Part shown: positions 28,795-38,541 of the stretch, one piece after another
Position numbering within the stretch: the first letter of the stretch is position 1
How the letters are laid out: each line of letters opens with the position of its first letter
Assembly: GCF_000855665.1 (NCBI RefSeq)
Contig: NZ_JXSS01000062.1
Coordinates: forward strand, 1-64,000
DNA length: 64,000 nt
Direction: 5' to 3'
From: Lysobacter sp. A03
GTDB taxonomy: Bacteria; Pseudomonadota; Gammaproteobacteria; Xanthomonadales; Xanthomonadaceae
Program-made: the position numbers and the translations under genes
Notes under the pieces: generated by a model
What the model was told of the DNA's origin: nothing
Seen by the model: the letters and a program-made list of their open reading frames with translations, nothing else
The model's database searches: none

Positions 28795-29595
28795 ATGAGT
28801 TCGATCCAAGGCAAGGTCGCCGTTGTTACCGGTGCGGCCAGCGGCATCGGCAGGGAAATCGCGTTCGAGCTCTCGCGTGCCGGTGCCAAGGTGGCGATTG
28901 CGGACATCAACCTCGACGGCGCCAATGCGGTGGCCGACGAGATCCGGCGTGCCGGCGGCGACGCGATGGGCATCGCGATGGACGTCACCGACGAGGCTGC
29001 GGTCAATGCCGGAGTCGAGGCCGCAGTGGACGCGATGGGTCCGATCGACATCCTGGTATCCAACGCCGGCATCCAGATCGTCAATCCGATCGAGAGCTAC
29101 GCGTTCGCCGACTGGAAGAAGATGCTGGCCATCCATCTGGACGGTGCGTTCCTGACCACCAAGGCGGTGCTGCCGCACATGTACCGCGACGACGGCAACG
29201 GCGGCAGCCGCGGCGGGGTGGTGATCTATATGGGGTCGGTGCACTCCCACGAGGCGTCGAAGTTGAAGGCGCCCTACGTTACTGCCAAGCACGGCCTGCT
29301 GGGCCTTGCGCGCGTGTTGGCGAAGGAGGGCGGCAGCCGCGGGGTGCGCAGCCACGTCGTCTGCCCGGGTTTTGTCCGCACGCCGCTGGTGGACAAGCAG
29401 ATTCCCGAGCAGTCAAAAGAGCTTGGTATCAGTGAGGAAGAGGTCGTGAAGAAGGTCATGCTTGGACAGACCGTCGATGGCATTTTCACCACGGTGGAGG
29501 ACGTCGCGCAGACGGTGCGGTTCCTGGCTGAATTCCCCAGCGCGGCGCTGACCGGGCAGAGCATCGTGGTCAGCCACGGCTGGTACATGCAGTAA
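28795..29595 (+). CDS. 3-hydroxybutyrate dehydrogenase (SDR family)
   Basis: This 266-residue NAD-dependent short-chain dehydrogenase probably oxidises D-3-hydroxybutyrate to acetoacetate. The nucleotide-binding [12 protein letters not shown] is at about 13-24, the structural motif is VSNAGIQ, and the active site is S-x-Y-x3-K in [22 protein letters not shown]. The C terminus [12 protein letters not shown] is typical of 3-hydroxybutyrate dehydrogenases, which is why I prefer this over a generic SDR. It stands alone, with no phasin or thiolase nearby. Confidence 0.87.
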   Translation: MSSIQGKVAVVTGAASGIGREIAFELSRAGAKVAIADINLDGANAVADEIRRAGGDAMGIAMDVTDEAAVNAGVEAAVDAMGPIDILVSNAGIQIVNPIESYAFADWKKMLAIHLDGAFLTTKAVLPHMYRDDGNGGSRGGVVIYMGSVHSHEASKLKAPYVTAKHGLLGLARVLAKEGGSRGVRSHVVCPGFVRTPLVDKQIPEQSKELGISEEEVVKKVMLGQTVDGIFTTVEDVAQTVRFLAEFPSAALTGQSIVVSHGWYMQ

Positions 29596-29629
29596 CGGGA
29601 CGAACCGGGTCCGCATCTCGCTGCGGCGG

Positions 29630-30127
29630 CTACGACCCGAGCGGCAGGGTGAATGCTGTCGCCCAGGCCTGCGGGGTCATCACGGAAAACAACCCGAGCC
29701 GCCGGCAGCGTGTCGCCAGCCCCAGCAGGTCACGATCGCGGCTGAGTAACCAGCATGCACCCGCGTCCCGGGCCAGTTCGAGAAACTTCTGATCGTCGGG
29801 ATCGCCGCAGCGTGGCAGCGGCACATCTGCCGTGATTGATTTGGCAGCGAGCGTAGCGGCGACATCCAAAACCAGAACGTCGAACGCATCGATCAACTCA
29901 CCCTGTCGTTTCGAGTCCAGACGCAGAGCCGGGTAGGCGAGTACGCGCCGCCACTCCGCGCGCGTGCCAACGTTGGCCACGGCGATGAGTTCGCCGGATC
30001 GCAGCGCCTGCGCCAAGGTGGCGACAGCTGGATCGTTGAACAGCAGCAGGTCGAGGCAGACGTTGGTGTCGAGAACGATCCGTTCTGCTCCGCGCGATCC
30101 GCTCGTTTCGACATCCAGCATGTTCAA
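29630..30127 (-). CDS. PIN domain nuclease-like protein
   Basis: This 165-residue protein is of the PIN fold, in the group annotated as a toxin component of toxin-antitoxin systems. Acidic metal ligands are at D20 in RIVLDTNVCLDLLL, a middle Glu/Asp, and the C-terminal GDPDDQKFLELARDAG plus SRDRDLL. PIN proteins are Mg-dependent RNases. No antitoxin-like small gene lies on either side: the DUF1439 lipoprotein is upstream and the SDR gene is convergent. It may be a solitary RNase rather than a toxin. Confidence 0.82.
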   Translation of the reverse strand: MNMLDVETSGSRGAERIVLDTNVCLDLLLFNDPAVATLAQALRSGELIAVANVGTRAEWRRVLAYPALRLDSKRQGELIDAFDVLVLDVAATLAAKSITADVPLPRCGDPDDQKFLELARDAGACWLLSRDRDLLGLATRCRRLGLFSVMTPQAWATAFTLPLGS

Positions 30128-30145
30128 CCCAACGCGCTGACCGAA

Positions 30146-30703
30146 TTACTGCGAGACATCCAGCACCACCACTCCGTTGTCGATCCGTGCCGCACCGATT
30201 CGGCGCGACACCAGCCGCTGGACCAGCTCGTGGTCCAGACGGTAGATCGGCTCCTCGATCGCGAATGCCGCCAGCCACCCATTGATGAGTTCCCGCGAGG
30301 CGTCATTCAACGAGCCACCAGCGCTGTCGATGGTTTCAATCACCGGATCCTGCAGGTGCAGGCCAAGCGTCTGGGCGTCGAAGCGCAGGCCACTGGTGAT
30401 CAGGATGCGTCCGAGCGGGCGGGGCTCGGCGCGCTCCGCAGTCACCGCGCTCGCGTTCAGGCTCAGGCGGAGTCGGTTGCTGTCATAGGGGATGGACAGG
30501 CTCGGCTTCTCGAGCCGCAAGCTGGCAAGACCGGCCAGCTTGTCGAATTCGCGTGGAAAGCTCCGGTCCAGCGAACGCTGCAGTTGCGGCTGGGTGAACG
30601 TTACCTGGCTGCTGAGCATGGAGCCGAACGTGTTGAGGGTGGAGCAGCCTGCAATCACGATCGCGGCCAAGGCTAGGGACATGACGACAACGGCTGTACG
30701 CAT
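30146..30703 (-). CDS. DUF1439 domain lipoprotein
   Basis: This 185-residue predicted lipoprotein has a hydrophobic signal and a lipobox IAGC at about 17-20, so the mature N terminus is Cys20. The body fits DUF1439 (YceB-like): FTQPQLQRSLDRSFP, then beta-rich strands and LINGWLAAFAIEEPIYRLD. Function is unknown; related E. coli YceB is a tubular lipid-binding-type lipoprotein. It ends 18 bp before the PIN gene on the same strand. Confidence 0.85.
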   Translation of the reverse strand: MRTAVVVMSLALAAIVIAGCSTLNTFGSMLSSQVTFTQPQLQRSLDRSFPREFDKLAGLASLRLEKPSLSIPYDSNRLRLSLNASAVTAERAEPRPLGRILITSGLRFDAQTLGLHLQDPVIETIDSAGGSLNDASRELINGWLAAFAIEEPIYRLDHELVQRLVSRRIGAARIDNGVVVLDVSQ

Positions 30704-30836
30704 GGAAGCTCCTGCAACGATTACCGGACCGTCAGCCAGTCGTTGATGACCTGCCGGGTCGCCAGCGACGGGATCGCCGGCCTGCTGATCCTAGCGCTTG
30801 AGGGCGATGGTTGCGCGTATGGATCCACCATTGGTA

Positions 30837-31712
30837 CTACCAGTCGATGGTGCCGCTGACGATCGGGCAGACCCTGCCTCCCGACCAGATCTCGCCGTCC
30901 TCGTCGACCCGCAGGTGCAGGCGGGCGTCGAATCCTACCTCGCGTCCCTGGCTGGCCACGTAGCGGCCGTCGCGACCGGGCAGGGCATCGTTCTCGCGCA
31001 GCCAGGCCGCGAGCACCGCATTGGCGGCCCCGGACGCGGCGTCCTCGAACGGGGTGCCGGCACCGACGAACGCACGCACCGCCAGGTCGTGGTCACCGCC
31101 CTCTGCGCGGGCGAATGCCAGCACGCCCATCGAATCGCTACTCGTCGCCAGCTGCGCGATTGCCGTCCAGTCCGGGCTCGCCGAGCGCAGCGCGTCCTCG
31201 CCGGCAAGCTCCGCCACCCACCAGCGACGCCCGCCGTCCATGAGCGCAGGCGGCAACCCGCCCACTGACAGGCCGCGCAGGGCCGGAGCCAGCTTCGTGT
31301 CGTCCGCACGCCCGACTTCGGCCACCCGCGCGGTTGGTGTGCGAATGGCGATCGAGCGTTGGCCGTCGTGATCGTCCACCTGCAGCGGCAACAGCCCGGT
31401 CATGCCTTCCTGCACGATGCGTCCGTCGGTTACCTCCGCCATCCCGGCCTGCAACACCGCGTACGCGGTACCAATGCTGGGGTGGCCGGCGAAGGGGACC
31501 TCGCGGTCCGGGGCGAACATGCGGATGCGGTAGTCCGCGCCAGCGGTGGCCGGCGCGAACACGAACGTCGTTTCCGGACGGTCCGACCAGCGGGCGATCG
31601 CCTGCATCGTGGCCGTGTCCAGGCCATCGGTGTCGAGCACCACGGCCAGGGGATTGCCGGCACCGGGCCGGTCGGCGAACACGTCCAGTTGCAGGTAGCG
31701 GCGCTGGGTCAT
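30837..31712 (-). CDS. PhzF family isomerase/epimerase-like protein
   Basis: This protein of about 291 residues is in the PhzF/DapF-fold family. It starts MTQRRYLQLDVFADRPGAGNPLAVV. The catalytic glutamate motif DRPETTFVF is at about 45-53, and GHPSIGTAYAVL and the C-terminal EDAASGAANAVLAAWL are typical. Family members catalyse isomerisation or hydrolysis of small metabolites; no phenazine genes are present, so phenazine synthesis is unlikely. Starts at 31712, 31727 and 31763 are all open. I used 31712 by family alignment, and none has a good ribosome site. Confidence 0.87.
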   Translation of the reverse strand: MTQRRYLQLDVFADRPGAGNPLAVVLDTDGLDTATMQAIARWSDRPETTFVFAPATAGADYRIRMFAPDREVPFAGHPSIGTAYAVLQAGMAEVTDGRIVQEGMTGLLPLQVDDHDGQRSIAIRTPTARVAEVGRADDTKLAPALRGLSVGGLPPALMDGGRRWWVAELAGEDALRSASPDWTAIAQLATSSDSMGVLAFARAEGGDHDLAVRAFVGAGTPFEDAASGAANAVLAAWLRENDALPGRDGRYVASQGREVGFDARLHLRVDEDGEIWSGGRVCPIVSGTIDW

Positions 31713-31928
31713 TGCGGTGGAGTCCATTGAACGGGGGTTGGCGACACTGATGCGACAGAGCACGAAAAGCCTGCGGCAGGAGCCTGGGCGTAAACGTGTG
31801 CCAGAGGATTCTAGTGCTTATCGGCAAACGTGAAGTCCCGGAGCGCGGCGTTACGGAGGGTATAGGCGGCGTGTCGTTTCTCCGGTTGTTCAATCACGCT
31901 CACCTGCTTGACCCACTCCTTTGGGTTG

Positions 31929-31944
31929 CGCGCGGTACCGCGCG
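31929..31944. repeat. 16-bp perfect palindrome in the lysAC leader
   Basis: CGCGCGGTACCGCGCG is fully self-complementary, centred 86 bp upstream of the lysAC GTG. It could be a transcription-factor dyad or simply an effect of high GC. I found no riboswitch-like fold around it. Confidence 0.5.
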
Positions 31945-32021
31945 ACGCGCTTCAGGCGATAGGATGCACATCGTTGTTTTTTCCCTTTCCGGTCGTCGGC
32001 TGGAACCAGGAGATCGGATAG

Positions 32022-34604
32022 GTGGCTGAAGTGCAGAAGTGGCTGGTACTCAAGTTCGGAGGAACCTCGGTATCCAGGCGTGACCGCTGGGACACGATTG
32101 GGCGCATGGCCGTGGAGCGTGGCGCGGCGGAGGGTGCGCGCGTGCTCGTGGTCGTATCCGCCATGTCCGGGGTCACCAACGAGTTGCAGGCCATCTGCGA
32201 CGGTGACGATGCGGTGGCACGGGTGGCGACACTGGTGCATCGCCATCGCGCATTCTGCGAGGAGTTGGACCTGGATCCGGATCAGGTGCTCGGTGCACGC
32301 CTGTTGGAGCTGGAAGGTCTGCTGCAAGATCCGCGTGCTGCCGCGCGGGCGCTCCCCTGGCAAGCTGAGGTTCTGGCCCAGGGAGAGCTGCTGTCGTCGA
32401 TGATCGGCGCGGCCTACCTGTGCGCCCAGGGTCTTGACTTCGGCTGGTGTGACGCGCGCGACTGGCTGCAGGCGGGACACGAGCCCAATCGCACCGAGGC
32501 GGCATTGCGACTGTCGGCATATCCACGGCGTGAGATCGAACCGGACTTCAGCGATCGCTTCGCGCAGCAGCCATCCCCACTGGTGCTGACCCAGGGATTC
32601 ATCGCGCGCCACGATGACGGTGGCACGGCCGTGTTTGGTCGCGGTGGGTCGGACACTTCGGCGGCGTGTTTTGGTGCGTTGCTGGGCGCGGTTCGGGTGG
32701 AGATATGGACCGACGTGCCGGGGATGTTCAGCGCCAACCCGCGTGAGGTGCCCGATGCGCGCCTGCTCACCCGGTTGGATTACGCGGAGGCGCAGGAGAT
32801 CGCGACCACCGGTGCCAAGGTGCTGCATCCTCGCTCGATCGGGCCCTGCCGCCGGGCCGGCGTGCCAATGATGATCCTGGACACGTCGCGTCCCGAGCTT
32901 CCCGGAACGCGGATCGACGCCACTGCGGCCGCGATACCCGGCGTCAAGGCGATCAGTCGCCGCGACGGCGTGGTGCTGGTGTCGATGGAAAGCATCGGCA
33001 TGTGGCAGCAGGTCGGCTTCCTGGCCGACATTTTCGAGCTGTTCAAGCGCCACGGCCTGTCGGTCGACCTGATCGGTTCCTCGGAAACCAACGTCACCAT
33101 CTCGCTGGACCCCAGCCAGAACCTGGTGACCAGCAACGTGCTGGAAGCGCTGGCGACCGATCTGGCGAAGGTCTGCCGGGTCAAGGTGATCGCCCCGTGC
33201 ACCGGTATCACCCTGGCTGGTCGTGGCATGCGCTCGCTGCTGCATCGCCTGTCCGACGTCTGGGCAACCTTCGGGCGCGAGCGCGTACATCTGATCTCGC
33301 AGTCCTCAAACGACCTCAACCTGACCTTCGTGATCGACGAGGCGGACGCCGACGGCCTGCTGCCGTTGCTGCACGCGGAATTGATCGGCAGTGGAGCAAT
33401 GCCCGTGATGGATTCCGACGTGTTTGGCCCGAGTTGGCGTGAGATCGAGTACGGCCGCCCGCAGCGGCGCGAGCCCTGGTGGGCAGGGCAGCGCGAGGAC
33501 CTGCTGGACCGCGCCAAGGCGGGCACGCCGCGCTACGTCTACCACCTGCCGACCGTGCGCGAGCGGGCCCGCGAGATGCTGGCGACGGACGCCGTGGACC
33601 GGTGTTTCTTCGCCATCAAGGCAAACCCGCACCCCGCCATTCTGCGCGCCGTCGTTAACGAGGGCCTCGGCCTGGAGTGCGTGTCGCTGGGTGAGCTGGA
33701 GCACGTCTTTGCGACGTTGCCGGAGCTGCCGCCCTCACGCGTGCTGTTCACGCCCAGCTTTGCGCCCCGGCGCGAGTACGAAGCCGCGCTGGCGCTGGGG
33801 GTAACGGTCACACTGGACAACATCGAGGCGTTGCAGCGCTGGCCGGAGGTGTTCCGCGGCCGCACGATCTGGCTGCGGCTGGACCTGGGTCGGGGCGATG
33901 GCCACCACGAGAAGGTCCGCACCGGCGGCGCCGCGGCCAAGTTCGGCCTGCCTCTTGACCGCTTCGACGCCTTCCTGGCCCATGCGCACGCGCTGGATAT
34001 GCGCATCAGCGGCCTGCATGCCCACCTGGGCAGCGGGATTGAAGATCCGCGTCACTGGCGCGAGGTGTATGCGCACCTCGCCGGGCTGGCCGACACGGCC
34101 GGCAACGTGGAAACCATCGACATCGGTGGTGGCATGCCGATTCCGTACACCCCCGACGCGCAGGACTTTGACCTGGCGGTCTGGCGCGACGGCCTGGATG
34201 AGATCAAGGCGGCGTTTCCGCGCTACGAGCTGGTGGTGGAGCCGGGCCGTTATCTGGTCGCCGAAGCCGGCGTGCTGCTGCTCTCGGTCACCCAGGTGGT
34301 CGAGAAGGACGGCGTGCACCGGATCGGCTGTGATGGCGGCATGAACGTCATGATGCGTCCGGCGCTGTACGACGCCTGGCACGGCATCCACAACCTCAGT
34401 CGGCCCGGCGACACGTCGACGACCGCATTCGAGGTCGTCGGCCCGATCTGCGAGACCGGCGACGTGCTCGGCCGCAAGCGACTGCTGTCCAGCGCGACGG
34501 CGGAGGATGACGTCATCCTCGTCGCCGATACCGGCGCCTACGGCATGACCATGGCCAACACCTACAATCTGCGCGCCCTGCCGGCAGAGGACATCATCGA
34601 ATGA
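32022..34604 (+). CDS. Bifunctional aspartate kinase/diaminopimelate decarboxylase (LysC-LysA fusion)
   Basis: The 860-residue fusion covers the first and last steps of lysine synthesis. Aspartate kinase makes up about residues 1-455: LKFGGTSVS at about 10-18, FGRGGSDTSA for catalysis, then two ACT regions (GMWQQVGFLADIFELFKRHG and VHLISQSSNDLNLTFV) that normally sense lysine. The C-terminal PLP decarboxylase carries the PLP-lysine near 533 in FFAIKANPHPAIL, plus HAHLGSGI, IDIGGGMPIPY, EPGRYLVAEAG and CETGDVLG. A GTG start at 32022 follows GGAGATCGG. This fusion is known from Xanthomonads. The stop overlaps murL by 4 bp. Confidence 0.95.
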   Translation: MAEVQKWLVLKFGGTSVSRRDRWDTIGRMAVERGAAEGARVLVVVSAMSGVTNELQAICDGDDAVARVATLVHRHRAFCEELDLDPDQVLGARLLELEGLLQDPRAAARALPWQAEVLAQGELLSSMIGAAYLCAQGLDFGWCDARDWLQAGHEPNRTEAALRLSAYPRREIEPDFSDRFAQQPSPLVLTQGFIARHDDGGTAVFGRGGSDTSAACFGALLGAVRVEIWTDVPGMFSANPREVPDARLLTRLDYAEAQEIATTGAKVLHPRSIGPCRRAGVPMMILDTSRPELPGTRIDATAAAIPGVKAISRRDGVVLVSMESIGMWQQVGFLADIFELFKRHGLSVDLIGSSETNVTISLDPSQNLVTSNVLEALATDLAKVCRVKVIAPCTGITLAGRGMRSLLHRLSDVWATFGRERVHLISQSSNDLNLTFVIDEADADGLLPLLHAELIGSGAMPVMDSDVFGPSWREIEYGRPQRREPWWAGQREDLLDRAKAGTPRYVYHLPTVRERAREMLATDAVDRCFFAIKANPHPAILRAVVNEGLGLECVSLGELEHVFATLPELPPSRVLFTPSFAPRREYEAALALGVTVTLDNIEALQRWPEVFRGRTIWLRLDLGRGDGHHEKVRTGGAAAKFGLPLDRFDAFLAHAHALDMRISGLHAHLGSGIEDPRHWREVYAHLAGLADTAGNVETIDIGGGMPIPYTPDAQDFDLAVWRDGLDEIKAAFPRYELVVEPGRYLVAEAGVLLLSVTQVVEKDGVHRIGCDGGMNVMMRPALYDAWHGIHNLSRPGDTSTTAFEVVGPICETGDVLGRKRLLSSATAEDDVILVADTGAYGMTMANTYNLRALPAEDIIE

Positions 34605-35977
34605 GCAACTGGACGTTCCAGCGCGATGCGATCAACGCTTTCCGTTTCGTGCGTTGTGACTTTGACCCGAGCACCGGCATCGCACGGCTCGTGTACGCCT
34701 TCGACGACAGTCCGGAGCTGGTGGAGACGGTGACCGTTCCCGGGGCGCCGTTCGAACTGGATGATGCGCGCGCCGTTGCGGTGGAGCGGGCGCTCCGACT
34801 GCTTCACCTGGTTGCCGGGGTGAGCTACTACAAGGCCGCGGTCCCGCCGAAGATCCTGATCGATTCGTACGCGATCGATCAGGCGACTGCCGGGCTGATG
34901 GAGACCATCTACCTCAACGGACTGGGCGAGTTCGCCTACCGCAACGGGCTTGAGCTGCACGATCGGATCCGTTTTCCGGCGGACGCGGCAGATACGCCGC
35001 TGGCGGCGAAGGCCGGGCTGCGCGAGCACGCCCTCGTGGCCATTGGCGGCGGCAAGGACTCGCTGGTCAGCATCGAGGCGTTGCGGGCGCTGGCAATCGA
35101 CCAGACGGTCACCTGGATCGGTGGATCACAGCTGATCAAGGCCTGCGCCGAGCGCACCGGCCTGCCGACGCTGAATATCGGTCGCGCACTGGCCCCCCAG
35201 TTGTTTGATTTCAACCGCCAGGGCGCCTGGAACGGTCATATCCCGGTGACCGCGGTGAACTCGGCGATCCTGGTGCTGGCGGCACTGCTGCGCGGTGTCG
35301 ACCAGGTGGTGTTCTCCAACGAGCGCTCGGCCAGCTACGGCAGCCTGATCCGCAGCGAGGATGGCCAGACCACGACAGAGGTCAACCATCAGTGGTCCAA
35401 GGGGTGGGCGTTCGAGTCCGCGTTTGGCGACTACGTCACCCGGCACGTCGCCGCGGACCTGAATTACTACTCCCTGCTGCGTCCGCTGAGCGAGTTGGCG
35501 GTGGCCCGGCAGTTTGCGCGGATCGACCACTACGACGCCTGGTTCTCCAGTTGCAACCGCAATTTCCACATCCTCGGCGAGCGTCCGGTCAACCGCTGGT
35601 GTGGGGTCTGCCCCAAGTGCCATTTCGTTTTCCTTGCCTTGGCGCCGTTCATGCCCAAGGCCCGGCTGGTGGGCATCTTCGGTCGCAACCTGCTGGACGA
35701 TCCGGCCCAGACCGCAGGTTACGACGCGCTGCTTGAGTTCCACGACCACAAGCCGTTCGAGTGTGTCGGCGAGGGGATCGAGTCGCGTGCCGCGATGGCG
35801 GCGCTGGTGGATCGCGCGGAGTGGCGCGAGGACGCGCTGGTAAAGCGCTTCGCCGAGGAGATCCGGCCCCGCTTGGAGCCCGCGGACCTTGGCATTAAGC
35901 CGCTGCTCGTACTTGATGGGCAACACCGCATTCCGGCGCCGTTGTGGAAACGTCTGCGTGCGCATCTCGCAGCTTGA
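34601..35977 (+). CDS. murL: UDP-MurNAc-L-Ala-L-Glu epimerase MurL
   Basis: MurL, characterised in Xanthomonas oryzae, inverts the terminal L-Glu of UDP-MurNAc-L-Ala-L-Glu to D-Glu in an ATP-dependent reaction. The 458-residue protein has [17 protein letters not shown] at about 146-162, which resembles the PP-loop of ATP pyrophosphatases and fits activation of the glutamate carboxylate. A cysteine cluster [11 protein letters not shown] lies at about 338-348. No signal peptide is seen, as expected for a cytoplasmic enzyme. It overlaps lysAC by 4 bp and murD2 by 20 bp. Confidence 0.92.
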   Translation: MSNWTFQRDAINAFRFVRCDFDPSTGIARLVYAFDDSPELVETVTVPGAPFELDDARAVAVERALRLLHLVAGVSYYKAAVPPKILIDSYAIDQATAGLMETIYLNGLGEFAYRNGLELHDRIRFPADAADTPLAAKAGLREHALVAIGGGKDSLVSIEALRALAIDQTVTWIGGSQLIKACAERTGLPTLNIGRALAPQLFDFNRQGAWNGHIPVTAVNSAILVLAALLRGVDQVVFSNERSASYGSLIRSEDGQTTTEVNHQWSKGWAFESAFGDYVTRHVAADLNYYSLLRPLSELAVARQFARIDHYDAWFSSCNRNFHILGERPVNRWCGVCPKCHFVFLALAPFMPKARLVGIFGRNLLDDPAQTAGYDALLEFHDHKPFECVGEGIESRAAMAALVDRAEWREDALVKRFAEEIRPRLEPADLGIKPLLVLDGQHRIPAPLWKRLRAHLAA

Positions 35978-37367
35978 CGGACGTCGCGTTGCCCTGTGGG
36001 GCTGGGGGCGTGAAGGACAGGCCGCATGGCGCGCGATCCGCTCCCGGCTGCCGACCCTGCCACTGACCCTGTTTTGCACGCCTGACGAAGTGGCGACTGC
36101 CCGCAGTTGCGGTGACGCGCTCCTGAATGTCGCAGGCGAGGCATCCGCGGGCCGGCTGGCGGCGTTCGACGTCGTCATGAAGTCGCCCGGCATCAGTCCC
36201 TACGCCCCAGAAGCGGCAGCGGCAGCGGCGCGTGGCACGCGTTTCATCGGCGGCACCGGCCTGTGGTTTGCGGAACAGGGCGACGCGGCGGGTATCGCTG
36301 CCAACACCGTCTGTGTTACCGGGACCAAGGGTAAGAGCACAACCACGGCCTTGCTCGCCCACCTGCTGCGCGCCGCAGGCCGCCGGACCGCGCTTGCGGG
36401 GAATATCGGCCTGCCGCTGCTGGAACTCCTGGACGTGGCGCCTGCGGAGGCTCCGGAAAGCTGGGTCATAGAGTTGTCGAGCTACCAGACTGCCGACGTC
36501 GCCGCCAGCGGCGTGCGCCCGGATATCGCGGTGGTGCTGAACGTGTTTCCGGAGCACCTGGACTGGCATGGTAGTGAAGCCCGGTACGTGGAGGACAAGC
36601 TCCAGCTCGTCACCGAGGCTCGCCCCCGGGTCGCTGTCCTGAATGCGGCGGACCCGCGACTTGCGGCGCTGCAGCTGCCCGACAGCGAGATCCGCTGGTT
36701 CGGCGACGAGTCCGGCTGGCACCTTCGCGGCGAGTTCCTTTTCGACCGCGATACGCAGGTGATGGACACGTCTTCACTGCGGCGGCGGGGACGGACCAAT
36801 CCCGGCAACGTGTGGGCAGCGCTGAGGGTGGTGGACGCTATGGACCTGAACCCGGGAGCTGTGGCGACCCGCGCAAACGCCTACCTCCCGCTGCCGAACC
36901 GCCTGCAGACGCTTGGTACCCGCGACGGCCTTACATGGGTCAACGATTCGATCAGCACGACCCCGTATGCAAGCCTGGCGGCGTTGGAGTGCTTCGCCGA
37001 GCGCCGCGTTGCGATCCTGCTGGGTGGTCACGACCGCGGCGTTGACTGGTCGGAGTTCGCCAAAGCGCTTGCCTGCCATGCGCCGCAGGTGGTCGTCACC
37101 ATGGGTGCCAACGGTCCACGAATCCATCAGTTGCTGGCGCCGATGGCCGACAACGGCGAATTCGTCCTGCTGCGAGGCGAGGGCCTGGCGGACGCCGTCA
37201 ACAAGGCGCGGGCGGCCCTCGACGGTGATGGCGTGGTCCTGCTCTCGCCCGGTGCGCCCAGCTTCGGTCCGTACCGTGACTATGTCGCGCGGGGCCGGCA
37301 CTTCGCCTCGCTGGCCGGCTTTGACCCGGATGCGATCAGCGCAATCCCGGGACTGGGAATCGCCTGA
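35958..37367 (+). CDS. murD2: UDP-MurNAc-L-Ala--L-Glu ligase MurD2
   Basis: MurD2 is a Mur ligase that adds L-glutamate (classical MurD adds D-glutamate) to UDP-MurNAc-L-Ala, providing the MurL substrate. The 469-residue protein has an N-terminal Rossmann-like part ([13 protein letters not shown]), ATP-binding [18 protein letters not shown] at about 140-157, central [12 protein letters not shown] and NRLQTLG, and C-terminal [24 protein letters not shown] at 35958 gives VRISQLDG; an earlier in-frame ATG at 35889 would lie deeper in murL. L-Glu specificity is inferred from pairing with murL. Confidence 0.9.
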   Translation: MRISQLDGRRVALWGWGREGQAAWRAIRSRLPTLPLTLFCTPDEVATARSCGDALLNVAGEASAGRLAAFDVVMKSPGISPYAPEAAAAAARGTRFIGGTGLWFAEQGDAAGIAANTVCVTGTKGKSTTTALLAHLLRAAGRRTALAGNIGLPLLELLDVAPAEAPESWVIELSSYQTADVAASGVRPDIAVVLNVFPEHLDWHGSEARYVEDKLQLVTEARPRVAVLNAADPRLAALQLPDSEIRWFGDESGWHLRGEFLFDRDTQVMDTSSLRRRGRTNPGNVWAALRVVDAMDLNPGAVATRANAYLPLPNRLQTLGTRDGLTWVNDSISTTPYASLAALECFAERRVAILLGGHDRGVDWSEFAKALACHAPQVVVTMGANGPRIHQLLAPMADNGEFVLLRGEGLADAVNKARAALDGDGVVLLSPGAPSFGPYRDYVARGRHFASLAGFDPDAISAIPGLGIA

Positions 37368-37390
37368 GTCGCGCAAGCCGAATCGAGAGC

Positions 37391-38389
37391 TCAGTAGTCG
37401 CGGCTGACCGCGTAGTCCGCCAGTCCGCGCAGCGCGCGCAGATGGGCGTTGTCGTCCAGTCCCTCCAGCGCGGCCACGGCACGGAGGGCATAGTCGCGGG
37501 CCAGCTGGCGACTGTACTCCAGCCCGCCGGTGGCGTTGATCGCCGCCAGTACGACCGGCAGAGCTCCGGTGTCACCGTTCTGGATCGCTGCGCGCAGGCT
37601 CTCCGCGGTGTCGGGATCGCTGTGCCGGATGGCGTGGATCAGCGGCAGGGTGGCCTTGCCTTCAGCGAGATCGTCGCCGAGGTTCTTGCCCAGGGTTTCC
37701 GCGTCCGAGGCGTAGTCCAGCACGTCGTCGGCGATCTGGAAGGCAAAGCCAAGGTTCAGGCCGTACGCGTGCAGCTTGTCCTGGGTGACCTCGTCCACAC
37801 CCGCCAGCAGTGCGCCCAAGCGGGTTGCGGCGGCAAACAGCACGGCGGTCTTGCGCTCGATGACCCGGATGTAGGCCGCCTCGTCGGTGTCGGGGTTGCG
37901 AACGTGCAGCAACTGCAGCACTTCGCCTTCGGCGATCCGGTTGGTGGTGTCGGCCAGGATCCTCTGCACCTGCATCGAGTCCAGCTCGACCATCAGCTGG
38001 AAACTTCGCGAATACAGGAAGTCCCCAACCAGCACGCTGGCTGCGTTGCCCCAGACCGCGTTGGCGGTCCTGCGGCCGCGGCGAAGGTCCGATTCATCAA
38101 CCACATCGTCGTGGAGCAGGGTTGAGGTGTGGATGAACTCGACCACCGCCGCCAGTTGGTGCGCGTCCGGCCCACGGTGGTCCAGCGCCCCGGCTGCCAA
38201 CAGCAGCAACATCGGTCGCAGACGCTTGCCGCCGGCGTTGATGATGTACTCGGAGACTTGGTTGATCAGCACGACGTCGGACGCCAGGCGGCGCCGGATC
38301 AAGGCATCGACGGCCGTCATGTCGTCGCTGGCCAGCGCCTGGATCTCATCAAGGCCGGGAGTCGCTCGGTGGGGGACGGAAGCGTGCAT
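37391..38389 (-). CDS. ispB: Polyprenyl diphosphate synthase IspB (octaprenyl type)
   Basis: This 332-residue trans-polyprenyl synthase chains isopentenyl units to make the quinone side chain. The first aspartate-rich motif is HDDVVDESDLRRG at about 93-105 and the second is QIADDVLDYASD; GGKRLRPMLLLL is the IPP-binding region. I chose the ATG at 38389 (MHASVPHRATPGLDEI). A longer frame to 38539 adds non-conserved residues overlapping the ssb promoter region. The product chain length (octaprenyl) is inferred. It converges on murD2 with a 23-bp gap and diverges from ssb. Confidence 0.94.
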   Translation of the reverse strand: MHASVPHRATPGLDEIQALASDDMTAVDALIRRRLASDVVLINQVSEYIINAGGKRLRPMLLLLAAGALDHRGPDAHQLAAVVEFIHTSTLLHDDVVDESDLRRGRRTANAVWGNAASVLVGDFLYSRSFQLMVELDSMQVQRILADTTNRIAEGEVLQLLHVRNPDTDEAAYIRVIERKTAVLFAAATRLGALLAGVDEVTQDKLHAYGLNLGFAFQIADDVLDYASDAETLGKNLGDDLAEGKATLPLIHAIRHSDPDTAESLRAAIQNGDTGALPVVLAAINATGGLEYSRQLARDYALRAVAALEGLDDNAHLRALRGLADYAVSRDY

Positions 38390-38541
38390 GGATGACCAGA
38401 ATGCGGGGGACCGGCGATTATAGGCGTTCGCGGCCGGGCGGAAATCCGAGGGCACCGAAGGGAGTCGCCCGACCGTGCCCGCCCGGTGGGCCGGTATACT
38501 TGCCTGCCCGTCGCCGCCGGCGACCTCATAGGACCGCATTC

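Noticed and set aside
31764-32021. Lysine riboswitch before lysAC
   Set aside because: I looked for the conserved core and five-stem layout in this leader of up to 258 bp and did not find them; only a palindrome stands out.
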